Source of the DNA: Streptomyces ipomoeae 91-03
GTDB taxonomy: Bacteria; Actinomycetota; Actinomycetes; Streptomycetales; Streptomycetaceae
Assembly: GCF_000317595.1 (NCBI RefSeq)
Contig: NZ_AEJC01000665.1
Span: 1 to 64,000, forward strand
DNA: 64,000 nucleotides
Direction: 5' to 3'
The position numbers and the translations under genes are program-made. Of this stretch, positions 45,808 to 54,889 are shown piece after piece (within the stretch, counting starts at the first letter, position 1; the number at the start of each line of letters is the position of its first letter). The notes under the pieces are model-generated. The model saw only the letters and a program-made list of their open reading frames with translations. It was not told the origin of the DNA and searched no databases.

Positions 45808-47433
45808 ATGCACGAGAAGAATTGCGCACCGCCGAATTTTCCGAGCGGCATCCGGCTCTACCGAGCAACCTTCACGAACTGGTCGGGGCAGGTGGTCGCC
45901 GGGGGAGTGTGGACGTGCGCGCCCGCGGCGCCCTGTGATGTCGTCACGCTCGCCAACTGGGCCCGCGCCAACGGCTGGCGGCTACGCCCTCGCGGCGGCG
46001 GCTACAGTTGGTCGCCGCTGGTGGCTTGCTCGGGCAGTCCCACCAACACACTGCTGGTGGACACAACAGAGCATCTGACGGCGGTTACCGTGCACCCGGG
46101 GAGCCCGGCAAGCGTCACCGCGCAGCCGGGCGTCAGCATGGACGCGCTGCTCGGCGCTCTCAAGACCGTCGGCTACGGGCTCACCGCCTTTCCTGTTCTC
46201 GGCGCCGCGTCACTGGGCGGCGTCCTGGCGACGGCGGGGCGCGGTACAGGGGTCCCCGCGAACGGTGAGACACCGCTCGCGGGCCATACTTACGGCTCGG
46301 TGGCCAACCTCGTGACCAGCCTCACCGCCGTCGTGTGGGACGGAAACGCGGCGTGTTACGTTCTGCGGACCTTTCAGCGGAGCGAGCCACAGATCCAGGC
46401 CCTGCTCGTGAACCTGGGCCGGGCCTTCGTCACCGAGGTGACGCTCCGGGTCGGAGCCGACCAGCGGCTTCGCTGCCAGAGCCGCTTCGATGTCAGCGCC
46501 GACACTCTCTTCGCGCCGCCCGCCGACGCCAGCCCGCATTCGCTCGCTTCACATGTCAAGCGTTCCGGCCGTGTGGTGTGCATCTGGTTCCCTTTCACCG
46601 CCACGCCGTGGCTACGGGTGTTCACCCCCATGGCCTCCAAGCCGCGGCGGTCCAAAGAAGTGACCGCACCGTACGCCTTCAGGTTCAACGACATCGTCCC
46701 CAGGAGCGGATCAAAGCTGCTGAGCCAAATCGCCGCCGGAGCCGGGTCGCTCACACCAGTGTTCACCCGGGCACAGATGAACGCCGTCCGTGCCGGCCTG
46801 ACCCTCACCAGGACATGGGATGTCTGGGGCTGGTCGAGCGACCTGTTGCTGAACGTCCGCCCGACCACCGTGCGGATCACCTCCGCCTGTTGGAACGTCA
46901 TGACCAGCAGGGACCGGATCCAGCAGGTCGTCAGCGAATTCCACACCGCCTACACCGCATGCCTGGAAAAGTACCGGACCCGCGGCAGCTTCCCCGTCAA
47001 CGGCCCTTTGGAGATCCGGGTGACGGGCCTGGACCAGCCAGCCGACTGCGGCGTCCCCGGCGCTCTCAGCGCACAGCTCTCCCCGTTGCGCCCGCGCCCC
47101 GATCACCCCGAGTGGGACGTCGCGGTCTGGTTCGACATGACAACCGTGCCGATCACTCCCGACTGCCACGCCTTCTACGCCGACATGGAGCAGTGGATCA
47201 GATCCCACTACACCGGCTCCTACGCGGCCGTACGCCCCGAGTGGCCCAAGGAATGGGCCAGCACCTCGACCGGAGCGTGGACCGACAGGACGGCGGCGCG
47301 GAGCGCAATCCCTGACTCCTACCGGGCGGGGCAGCCGGCCGACGACAACTGGGACACAGCGCTCGCGACATTCAGCGCCCTGGACCCCGCCGGCGTCTTC
47401 AGCAGCGACTTCCTCGACGAAGCGCTGCTGTGA
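45808..47433 (+). CDS. Type-II cholesterol-oxidase-like FAD enzyme without signal peptide
   Basis: Starting at ATG 45808 after GACAGGAACC, the 541-residue protein has an N-terminal VAO-type FAD domain (DVVTLANWARANGWRLRPRG, VDTTEHLTAV, FPVLGAASLGGVLATAGRGTGVP) and the cholesterol-oxidase substrate domain (WFPFTATPWLRVFTP, WDVWGWSSDLLLNVRPTTVRIT, VNGPLEIRVTGLD). It is closely paralogous to the next gene, but where that has GHGWSPL this has GGYSWSPL (Tyr66). The His there is probably the residue that binds FAD covalently in Brevibacterium-type cholesterol oxidase, so this copy may hold FAD non-covalently. It also lacks the Tat signal and is probably cytoplasmic. The reaction would be oxidation of a 3-hydroxysteroid or similar alcohol with release of hydrogen peroxide. 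The substrate is inferred. Confidence 0.83.
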   Translation: MHEKNCAPPNFPSGIRLYRATFTNWSGQVVAGGVWTCAPAAPCDVVTLANWARANGWRLRPRGGGYSWSPLVACSGSPTNTLLVDTTEHLTAVTVHPGSPASVTAQPGVSMDALLGALKTVGYGLTAFPVLGAASLGGVLATAGRGTGVPANGETPLAGHTYGSVANLVTSLTAVVWDGNAACYVLRTFQRSEPQIQALLVNLGRAFVTEVTLRVGADQRLRCQSRFDVSADTLFAPPADASPHSLASHVKRSGRVVCIWFPFTATPWLRVFTPMASKPRRSKEVTAPYAFRFNDIVPRSGSKLLSQIAAGAGSLTPVFTRAQMNAVRAGLTLTRTWDVWGWSSDLLLNVRPTTVRITSACWNVMTSRDRIQQVVSEFHTAYTACLEKYRTRGSFPVNGPLEIRVTGLDQPADCGVPGALSAQLSPLRPRPDHPEWDVAVWFDMTTVPITPDCHAFYADMEQWIRSHYTGSYAAVRPEWPKEWASTSTGAWTDRTAARSAIPDSYRAGQPADDNWDTALATFSALDPAGVFSSDFLDEALL

Positions 47434-47600
47434 GCGAGCGACACGACCATCTCCGTCTGCGCTGCGGACGGGGGCTCGCCCATGCGGCATGCACCCCGTG
47501 CGGCTCTTGAAGCCTCCGGCATCCAGCGCACGCACCCCGTTGTCGGCACCTCTCCGCCAGCACTCGACGCGTCGGCGCACCAGTACTGAAAGGCAACGAC

Positions 47601-49337
47601 ATGAACCACGGATCCAAACCCCTGTTGTCACGCCGGACCTTCCTCGGCGCAGCCGCGGCCGGTGCCGGACTCGGTATGACGCAGTGGACGCCCGCCTTCA
47701 CTATCACTCCGGCCGAGGCCGCTGACGCGTCACCACCGGACTTCCCCGGCTCCATGGAGGTCTACCAGCAGGCATGGTCCAACTGGTCGGGAGAGATCCG
47801 CGTCAGCTCCGTGTGGACCTGCTCCCCCAGGACTCCCCAGGACGTCGTGACGTTGGCGAACTGGGCGCACGCACAGGGCTGGCGTCTGCGCGCGCGTGGA
47901 GCGGGCCACGGCTGGTCGCCGCTGCTGGAAGCCAGCGGGGCCGCCGCCGACGTCCTCATGGTCGACACCACCCGGCATCTGACCGCGGTCAGCGTCGCCG
48001 GTGGATCCCCCGCCTGCGTCACCGCGCAGTGCGGCGCGACCATGCTCTCCCTGCTCACCGCTGCCGAGGAGGCCGGCTACGGCCTGACCAACGTTCCGGC
48101 CGCCGGAGACGTCACCCTCGGCGGGGTACTGGCCATCGGCGGCCACGGTAGCTCCGTACCCGCCGAAGGAGAGGAGCTCCTGGCCGGGCACACATACGGC
48201 TCCGTCAGCAATCTCGTCGTCTCCCTCACCGCCGTCGTCTGGGATTCCGCGGAAGGCGCGTACGTGCTCAAAACCTTCGAGCGCGACGATCCGGACATCG
48301 GTGCCTTCCTCGTCAACCTGGGTCGAGCCTTCCTCACGGAGGCCACACTCCGGGTCGGACCGAACACCCGGCTGCGGTGCCGGAGCAGCTTCACGACGTC
48401 GGCGGACGCCCTTTTCGCGCCGCCGGCGAGCGCTGGCGACAACTCGTTCGCGGCGCTGGTGAAACGGTCCGGAAGGGTGGAGACGATCTGGTTCCCCTTC
48501 ACTGCGGCTCCCTGGCTCAAGGTCTGGACCGTCAAGCCGACCAAGCCGCTGCTGTCCAGGCAGGTCGACAGCCCCTTCAACTACACCTTCTGCGACTGGG
48601 TCAGCCCGGAGACGTCCGACTTCGCCTCGGACATCGTCCGCGGCAACGTCGCGGTCACCCCAGCCTTCGAGAACCTGCAGTTCGGCAACTGCAGCCTGGG
48701 ATCGATCACCACCGCCACGTGGGACATCTGGGGATGGGCGAAGAACACCCAGCTGTACGTTCGCCCCACCACACTTCGCGTCACCGCCAACGGGTACGCC
48801 ATCCTGTGCGCGCGCGGGGACGTCCAACGTGTCGTCAGTGAGTTCTACGACTACCTCAGGACGGTGTTGGCCGACTACGAAAAGGCCGGGCAGTACCCCA
48901 TGAACGGCCCCTGGGAGGTCCGCGTCACAGGCTTGGACGACCCGGCCGACTGCGGGGTCGCGGGTGCCGTTTCGCCGCTGCTCAGCGCGGTCCGCACCCG
49001 TCCGGACCAGCCCTCGTGGGACACCGCGGTATGGATGGACGTGCTCAGCCTCCCCGGAACACCGCAGTCCCAGAGGTTCTTCCGCGAGGTCGAGCAGTGG
49101 GTGCTGTCGAACTACACGGGCGACTACGCCGGGGTCCGCGCCGAATGGTCCAAGGGCTGGGGCTACTCCGGCACCGCCGCCTGGTCCGACCCGACGATGC
49201 TCGCCGACACCGTTCCCGCCTCCTATCGGGAGGGTCAGGAGGTAGGCGGCACCTGGGACACCGCGAGGGAGATCCTCGGCCGCTACGACCCGGCCCGGAT
49301 CTATTCCTCCCCTCTGCTGGACGCCCTCATGCCCTGA
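47601..49337 (+). CDS. Secreted type-II cholesterol oxidase (Tat signal)
   Basis: The 578-residue protein starts with a Tat signal (LSRRTFLGAAAAGAGLGM, cleavage near AEA at about residue 40), so it is exported folded with its flavin. The FAD domain contains VVTLANWAHAQGWRLRARGAGHGWSPLL with His103, the likely covalent FAD site, and GDVTLGGVLAIGGHGSSVP. The substrate domain contains WFPFTAAPWLKVW, WDIWGWAKNTQLYVRPTTLRVT, MNGPWEVRVTGLDDPADCGVAGA. It matches Brevibacterium-type (class II) cholesterol oxidase, which oxidises and isomerises cholesterol to cholest-4-en-3-one. The ATG follows GAAAGGCAACG. It lies 167 bases after its paralogue. Cholesterol itself as substrate is a family-based inference. 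Confidence 0.87.
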   Translation: MNHGSKPLLSRRTFLGAAAAGAGLGMTQWTPAFTITPAEAADASPPDFPGSMEVYQQAWSNWSGEIRVSSVWTCSPRTPQDVVTLANWAHAQGWRLRARGAGHGWSPLLEASGAAADVLMVDTTRHLTAVSVAGGSPACVTAQCGATMLSLLTAAEEAGYGLTNVPAAGDVTLGGVLAIGGHGSSVPAEGEELLAGHTYGSVSNLVVSLTAVVWDSAEGAYVLKTFERDDPDIGAFLVNLGRAFLTEATLRVGPNTRLRCRSSFTTSADALFAPPASAGDNSFAALVKRSGRVETIWFPFTAAPWLKVWTVKPTKPLLSRQVDSPFNYTFCDWVSPETSDFASDIVRGNVAVTPAFENLQFGNCSLGSITTATWDIWGWAKNTQLYVRPTTLRVTANGYAILCARGDVQRVVSEFYDYLRTVLADYEKAGQYPMNGPWEVRVTGLDDPADCGVAGAVSPLLSAVRTRPDQPSWDTAVWMDVLSLPGTPQSQRFFREVEQWVLSNYTGDYAGVRAEWSKGWGYSGTAAWSDPTMLADTVPASYREGQEVGGTWDTAREILGRYDPARIYSSPLLDALMP

Positions 49338-49545
49338 CTGCCGACAGCTGTGTCTCACAGCGCGGCACGTCCCAGCACGCCGGGCTGTGGGACAGGGGGC
49401 ACCGTGGGGGCGTATGGGGAGGTGAGTGTCACGAAGTGCTTCGCGGACGCAGGACGATCACCGGCAGCGGACGGTGGGTTTCCTGGGCGAGATGGTGGTA
49501 CCGCCCGCGGTTGGCGGTATTGACGAGGTTTCACAGGCGTGAGTC

Positions 49546-49881
49546 GTCAAGTACGAAGTCCGTCGCTACGTCGGTTGGTACCGGCACATCACACTGGCCA
49601 TGCTCGCCCACGCCTTCCTGGCCGCCACGGCGCACCAGGTCCGGGAAAAGGGGGGCGGCACCGGTGGGACAGCCGGGCCAATCGAGTTCACAGTGGCGAA
49701 GGTTCGGCGACTCCTGGCAGCTTGTCGTCCCCGACCGCCGCACCTTCGTGGCCGCCGAGGACGACACCACGCGCTGAGTTGGTCGAACTGGCGCCGACGA
49801 CGCCAAGCGGTCGCCCGCCACTGTCACTACCTGCGGCGCTATCGCACGATCGAGGGGCGGCCTGCCGAAGGCCACCCCTGA
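49546..49881 (+). pseudogene. C-terminal remnant of an IS701-family transposase
   Basis: The frame reads [29 protein letters not shown] and later [22 protein letters not shown], the C-terminal helices of IS701-type transposases. The catalytic domain upstream is absent. The 208 bases before it hold nothing recognisable. It marks an old insertion next to the cholesterol-oxidase genes. Confidence 0.7.
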
Positions 49882-49957
49882 CCACTCCGCGGCCCGCTAC
49901 ACTCCAGCCGCCCAGCCAAACCCGCAGGTCAAACAGCAAAATACTGCTGGAGTACTA

Positions 49958-50873
49958 GGGTCCGTCTTCAAACGGATCTTGCCCAGAGCAGGAATGACGC
50001 GAGTGTGACCGCCGCTTCGTAGGAAGCGGCGGTCTTCTCGTATCTGGTGGCGATGCCACGGAAGCCCTTGAGCCGGTTGAAGCAGCGCTCAATGACGTTG
50101 CGTCGGTGGTAGATCTCCCGCTCGAACCCGGGCGGCCGCCCGCCGCGATGGCCGCGATTGTGCCGGTGCCGTCGCTGGTCGGTCTTCTCTGGGATGGTGT
50201 GTGCGATGCCGCGTTTTCGCAGGTAGGCGCGGAAGCCGCGCGAGCTGTAGGCCTTGTCTGCGATGACGTGGTCGGGACGGCAGCGTGGTCGGCCCGGGCC
50301 AGTTCGAGGGACGTGGATCCGTTCCAGAAGGGGGCGAGCGCAGATGCTGTCGTGCCGCTGGCCCGGGGTGACCAGGACGGCGAGAGGACGGCCGCGGCCG
50401 TCGCAGGCGAGGTGGATTTTGGTGGTCAGGCCTCCTCGGGATCGGCCGAGGGCGCGATCGTCCGGTTCGTCCTGCCGGTGCTGCCCCCTTTTCGGCCGGT
50501 GGCGGCTGCGTGCTGGTGGGCGCGGACGACGGTGGAGTCGATCTGCACCAGCCAGTCGATGTCACCGGCCGCGTCGGCCCGGGCCTGGATCTGCTGCAGG
50601 ACCCGGGTGAACACGCCGTCCAGGGCGTAGCGACGGAAGCGGGTGTAGACCGTCTTCCACGGACCGTAGCGGTCCGGCAGATCACGCCACGAGATGCCGG
50701 TCCGGATCTTGTAGACCATCCCGTTGACGACCTGCCGGTCCTCCACACGAGGCCGGCCTGTCGCGGCCCGCGGTATCAACGGAGCGAGCAACTCCCACTC
50801 TTGGTCGGTGAGTTCATGACGGCGTACCACCCCACCATGATCCACCGTCTGACGATCTTTGAAGACGAACCCT
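49958..50873 (-). mobile_element. IS5-family (IS427-type) element 1, with frameshifted transposase
   Basis: Inverted repeats GGGTCCGTCTTCAAA (left) and, read on the minus strand, GGGTTCGTCTTCAAA (right) bound the element. CTAG lies at both ends (49955-49958 and 50872-50875), typical of IS427-type target choice. The transposase is encoded on the minus strand. Confidence 0.85.
49968..50845 (-). CDS. IS427-type transposase, two frames joined by -1 frameshift
   Basis: The first frame from GTG at 50845 encodes RRHELTDQEWELLAPLIPRA, ISWRDLPDRYGPWKTVYTRFRR and VQIDSTVVRAHQHAA with the first catalytic Asp. At the slippery run A4G5 (plus-strand 50484-50492) a -1 shift leads into the second frame, which encodes a GGLTTKIHL-type start, [22 protein letters not shown] (second Asp) and RRNVIERCFNRLKGFRGIATRYEK (Glu), ending at 49968. 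The length (878 bases, one short of a multiple of three) fits a -1 event. Programmed frameshifting is normal for this group, so this is probably functional rather than broken. Confidence 0.85.
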
Positions 50874-50874
50874 A

Positions 50875-51816
50875 GGGTGCGTTTCATATGTGGATCTTGA
50901 TGTGTCAAGATCCCACTTCGTGGGGCGGCATGATCTGACGAATACACAGTGGGCGAAGCTGGAGCCCCTGCTCCCGGTCGGCAAGAAGCCTGGACGGCCA
51001 CCGGTGCACACCAAGCGGCAACTGATAGACGGCATACGGTGGCGCACCCGCGCCGGTGCTCCCTGGCGGGACGTGCCCGAGCGCTATGGCCCGTGGGAGA
51101 CGGTCTACGGCCTGTTCCGCCGCTGGCAGCGGGACGGCACCTGGCACCGCATCTTCGAACAGCTGCAGGCCCAGGCCGACGCCGAGGGACTGATCACCTG
51201 GGACGTCTCGGTGGACTCGACCATCGCCCGCGCCCACCAGCATGCGGCCGGCGCCCGCAAAAAGGGGATCTGCAGACCGAGCCGCCAGGCGGTGTGTTCA
51301 TCGAGCCCGACGACCACGGGCTCGGACGCTCCCGGGGCGGGCTGACAACCAAGCTCCACCTGGCGGTCGAGCAGGCCCAGAAACCGATGTCGCTGGTCAT
51401 CACGGCAGGACAGCGCGGTGATTCCCCGCAGTTCCAGGTGGTCTTGGGCCGCATCCGGGTGCCCCGGCTCGGGTCGGGCCGCCCGCGCACCCGGCCGGAC
51501 AAGGTGCGTGCCGACAAGGCGTACGGCTCCCGCGCGAACCGTGCCTACCTGCGCAAGCGCGGTATCCGCTGCACGATCCCGGAGAAGCGCGACCAGATCG
51601 CCAACCGCAAGAACCGCGGCTCCCACGGCGGCCGGCCACCTAAGTTCGACAAGGCCGACTACAAGGAGCGCCACGCGGTCGAGTGCGGAATCAATCGCCT
51701 CAAGCGGCACCGCGCTGTCGCCACGAGATACGACAAGTTGGCAGTTCGCTACGAGGCGACCGTGCTGGTCGCAGCCATCAACGAGTGGCTGTGACCAGCA
51801 CTTTCAAAACGCACCC
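50875..51816 (+). mobile_element. IS5-family (IS427-type) element 2, adjacent to element 1
   Basis: Inverted ends AGGGTGCGTTT (left) and the matching minus-strand AGGGTGCGTTT (right) bound the element. CTAG is present at both junctions (50872-50875 and 51816-51819); the left one is shared with element 1. It differs in sequence from element 1. Confidence 0.83.
50890..51794 (+). CDS. IS427-type transposase 2, two frames joined by -1 frameshift
   Basis: The first frame (GTG 50890) encodes [44 protein letters not shown] and [22 protein letters not shown] -1 shift on A5G4 at 51259-51267 leads to the second frame with [35 protein letters not shown] and [23 protein letters not shown], stopping at 51794. 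First and second Asp and the terminal Glu are all present. The total of 905 bases fits a -1 programmed shift. The product would be about 301 residues. Confidence 0.87.
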
Positions 51817-51927
51817 TAGCAGGTCACAGCCGGTCCGATCCCGTAAAGTCGCAGGTCAGAAAGGTGCTCCAGGAATACCCGGCGTACAGCCCGACTCGTC
51901 TGCCGCCACCTGCGGCTTCGCCTTGGG

Positions 51928-51957
51928 AAGGGCCTCTGATCCGCGACGGAGGCCCTT
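51928..51957. terminator. Hairpin terminator between insertion sequences
   Basis: A 9-bp perfect stem (51928-51936 with 51949-51957) and a 12-base loop, followed by TTTCCGGTCTTT. It probably ends a former gene whose body has been replaced by the insertion sequences. Confidence 0.6.
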
Positions 51958-51984
51958 TCCGGTCTTTCAGGGGCTTGCGCGTTA

Positions 51985-53148
51985 CTGATGTTGAACTCGT
52001 GATGTCGTGACGTTGTTCAGGCGGGTCTGATGGTCAGGCCGGTCTCGGCGAGGCAGCCGTCTATGAGGTGGCTGCGGTACTGGATGTGCCGCAGGCCGCG
52101 TCGGATGCGCTGGATGAGGTGTTCGGGAGTGCTGAAGGCGACGTTGGACAGCCAACCGCGTCGCAGGAGCGACCAGATGCCTTCGACGGGGTTGAGGTCG
52201 GGTGCGTAAGGCGGCAGGTAGCAGATGGTCAGCCAGTCCCTGGAGGCGGCGAACTTCTGTAAGTCGGCGGCCTTGTGGACGTTGAGATTGTCCCAGATGA
52301 GCACGATCGGGCCGCCGAGCTGCTGGTGTGCGGCGATCAGCAGGTCCCGGTAGTCACGCCAGGAGAAACTCCTGCGTCCGTCGCGTCGGCCGTCGTCCCG
52401 ACGCGGCCGGTAGATCAGCCTCGAGCGTTGGCCGGGTTTGTAGCAGGTCAGGGCGGCGATAGAGATACGTCTGCGGGAGCGGCCGCGGACCCGTACCACC
52501 GGGGTGCGGCCACGTTGTGACCAGGTCTTCGCGTGCGGCGGCGTCATGGAGAAGCCGGCTTCGTCTTCGAAGACGAGCCAGGCTCCACGGGCCGCCGCGA
52601 GTCTTCCGCGCAGGGCCAGGTCTCCTTCACCCAGCCGGCCACAGCTTCGTCATCCCGCTCGATGGCGCGTCGGGCTGGGACCTGGCAGGACCAGCCGTTG
52701 CGGACCAGCAACTTCCGCACGCCCTGGATGGTGTAGGTCAGGTGGAAGCGCCGGCCGATCACGGTCTTGACCCGCGCCAGGGTCCACCGCTGGTCCTCCC
52801 AGCCGTGTGCGGCCGGCCCCTTGGCCAGCTCTGCCTCCAACTGCGCGAACTGCTTCCCGCTCAGCCTCGGCAACGACGCCGGCCCCTGCGACCGCAGAGC
52901 ACGCGGACCGCCCTCCTCCCACGCCTGCCGCCATCGCTGCACCGACCGGACACTGACACGCAGGTCTTTGGCGATCACCGAGCTCGCATCGCCCCTGGCG
53001 AACCGCTCGGCCGCCTGGAGGCGCAAGTCCTCACGGAACCGCTGCCGTTCGGCGGTCAGCCCGCCACCCTGTGGATACCGCATGTCCCGGTGATACCGCA
53101 GGGGACAGCGGCCCGTCAGCCCCTACGACATCACGCATTCAAACTCAG
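51985..53148 (-). mobile_element. IS630-family element
   Basis: Terminal inverted repeats (left from 51985, CTGATGTTGAACTCGTGATGT; right ending 53148, minus strand CTGAGTTTGAATGCGTGATG) bound the element. A TA dinucleotide lies at each end (51983-51984 and 53149-53150), the IS630 target duplication. Confidence 0.88.
52017..53083 (-). CDS. IS630-family transposase, two overlapping frames
   Basis: The first frame (53083 to 52544) encodes the helix-turn-helix region AAERFARGDASSVIAKDLRVSVRSVQRWRQAW and the winged part. The second (to 52017) encodes LVFEDEAGFSMTPPHAKTW with the first Asp/Glu, IVLIWDNLNVHKAADL with the second Asp, and PPYAPDLNPVEGIWSLLRRGW with the catalytic Glu. A -1 shift near the WPCAED codons (about 52620) joins them; total length 1067 bases fits -1. 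Many Streptomyces IS630 elements are made this way, so it may be functional. All catalytic residues are present. Confidence 0.85.
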
Positions 53149-53165
53149 TAGCGGTAGTTCGTTAA

Positions 53166-54032
53166 GACCGTGTCCTACGTGGTGAGGCGGACGAGACGCT
53201 TGTAGCAGCACAAGGCCGCGGCGAGACCGAGAAAGGCCAGGTAGTTGCGGGGATTACGTTCGTAGCGGGGGCTGAGTCTGCGGTAGCCGGACAGCCACGA
53301 CATCGTTCTTTCGATCACCCACCTGCGGCGGCCCAGCCGTTCGCTGGACTCGATGCCTTTGCGGGCGATCCGGACTCCGATGCGCTTGCCGTGTAACCAT
53401 TTCCGCAGGTCCGGTCGATCGTAGGCTTTGTCCGCGTGGAGGCGCTGAGGCTTGAAGTACCGGCCGCGATGGGGGTCGTGTCTCGTTTGGTGACCCGCCA
53501 CCATCGGCTTCAGACCTTCGCTGTCGTGGGTGTTGCCGGCCGAGACGCCGACGACCAGGGGCAGTCCGTTCGCGTCCGACAGGATGTGCATCTTGGAACC
53601 CGGCTTGCCCCGGTCCACGGGGCTCGGACCTGTGTGTTCGCCCCCTTTTTTAGCCCTGACGTGGGCGGTGTCGAGGACTACACGGGTCACCTCGACCAGG
53701 CCGGCGTCGTCGAGCCGGTGCAGCACAGCCTCGTGCAATCGGCCCCAGACGCCGGCTCTGGACCAGATCAGGAAGCGGCGGTGAGCGGTCGACTTCGATA
53801 TGCCGAAGCAGGGCGGCAGAGCCCGCCAGGCACAACCGCTGACCAGCACGTAGATGATCGCCGCGAACAGCGTCTCATCAGGCGTGTCCTGTGTACCGCC
53901 GCCCTGTGGCCGCACCTTCGACGGCGGGATCAGCGGCTTCGCGATCTCCCACAGCCCATCCGGAACAATCCAACTCCACGTATCCCGCCCCATGCCCTGC
54001 CCAACGTCCGCCTCACCACGTAGGACACGGTC
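53166..54032 (-). mobile_element. IS5-family element A, copy 1 (867 bp)
   Basis: Ends GACCGTGTCCTACGTGGTGA and its inverse. It is flanked by TAA at 53163-53165 and 54033-54035. It is an inverted copy, of the same 867-bp length and coding an identical transposase, of the element at 54890-55756. Confidence 0.9.
53175..53993 (-). CDS. IS5-family transposase A, copy 1
   Basis: The 272-residue protein begins MGRDTWSWIVPDGLWEIAKPLIPPSK. Catalytic segments are VVLDTAHVRAKKGG (first Asp), RLHADKAYDRPDLRKWLHGKRI (second Asp) and RRRWVIERTMSWLSGYRRL (Glu), with SPVDRGKPGSKMHIL between. It is one continuous frame. The protein is identical over its full length to copy 2 at 54929-55747, so the two elements are very recent copies. 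Both look active. Confidence 0.94.
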   Translation of the reverse strand: MGRDTWSWIVPDGLWEIAKPLIPPSKVRPQGGGTQDTPDETLFAAIIYVLVSGCAWRALPPCFGISKSTAHRRFLIWSRAGVWGRLHEAVLHRLDDAGLVEVTRVVLDTAHVRAKKGGEHTGPSPVDRGKPGSKMHILSDANGLPLVVGVSAGNTHDSEGLKPMVAGHQTRHDPHRGRYFKPQRLHADKAYDRPDLRKWLHGKRIGVRIARKGIESSERLGRRRWVIERTMSWLSGYRRLSPRYERNPRNYLAFLGLAAALCCYKRLVRLTT

Positions 54033-54035
54033 TAA

Positions 54036-54886
54036 GGCGTCGTCTCATTTGGAGCGCGAGGTAGTCTGCACCGTGTGGTGATGGTCGAACGCATGGTGCC
54101 GGATGAGTTGTGGGAGCTGTTCCAGCGGGTTGTTCCATCTGCTCCATTGAGGCCGCAGGGCGGTGGCCGGCGCCGGTACGGGGATCGCGAGGTGCTCGCC
54201 GCGATCATCTTCGTGGCCACGACGGGCTGCACCTGGCGGCAGCTACCACCGGTCTTCGGCCCTTCAGGACCGACCGCGCACCGGCGCTTCACCGAGTGGA
54301 GTGCCGCCCGGGTCTGGGCGAAGCTTCACCGCCTCATCCTCGACGAGTTGGGCTCGCGCGGAGAGCTGGACCGGTCGCGATGTGCGATCGACTCGGTGAA
54401 CATGCGGGCCCTGAAAGGGGGGACCTGACAGGTCCGAATCCGGTGGACCGGGGCAAGAAGGGCTCGAAGATCCACTTGATCACCGAGCGGACCGGTTTAC
54501 CCCTCTCGATCGGGATCTCCGGCGCGAACCTGCACGACAGCCAGGCACTCGAGCCGCTCGTGCGCGGCATCCCGCCGATCCGCTCCCGCCGCGGCCCGCG
54601 CAGACGACGGCCCGCCAAGCTGCATGCGGACAAGGGCTACGACTACGACCACCTGCGCCGATGGCTGCGCAAGCGAGGCATCCGCCACCGCATCGCCCGC
54701 AAGGGCATCGAGTCCTCGACCCGACTGGGCCGGCATCGCTGGACGATCGAGCGCACGATGTCCTGGCTGGGCGGCTGCCGACGTTTGCACCGCCGCTACG
54801 AACGCAAGGCCGAGCACTTCTTGGCCTTCACCGCCATTGCCTGCAGCCTCATCTGCTTCCGCAGACTCGCCAAATGAGACGACGTC
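54036..54886 (+). mobile_element. IS5-family element B, between two inverted copies of element A
   Basis: Ends GGCGTCGTCTCATTTGG (left) and minus-strand GACGTCGTCTCATTTGG (right). TAA flanks both ends (54033-54035 and 54887-54889); these triplets are also the flanks of the two A copies. Confidence 0.88.
54075..54877 (+). CDS. IS5-family transposase B, joined by -1 frameshift
   Basis: The first frame encodes MVPDELWELFQRVVPSAPLRPQGGG, TTGCTWRQLPPVFGPSG and CAIDSVNMRALKGG (first Asp). At A3G6 (54414-54422) a -1 shift gives GDLTGPNPVDRGKKGSKIHL, KLHADKGYDYDHLRRWLRKRGI (second Asp) and RHRWTIERTMSWLGGCRRLHRRYE (Glu), stopping at 54877. The 803-base length fits one -1 event. The product of about 267 residues is related to, but clearly distinct from, transposase A. 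It is probably functional. Confidence 0.87.
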
Positions 54887-54889
54887 TAA

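Noticed and set aside
49968-54877. Frameshifts in the IS427-type and IS5-B transposases as inactivating mutations
   Set aside because: All are -1 shifts at A-G slippery runs with complete DDE motifs, as expected of programmed frameshifting in these groups.
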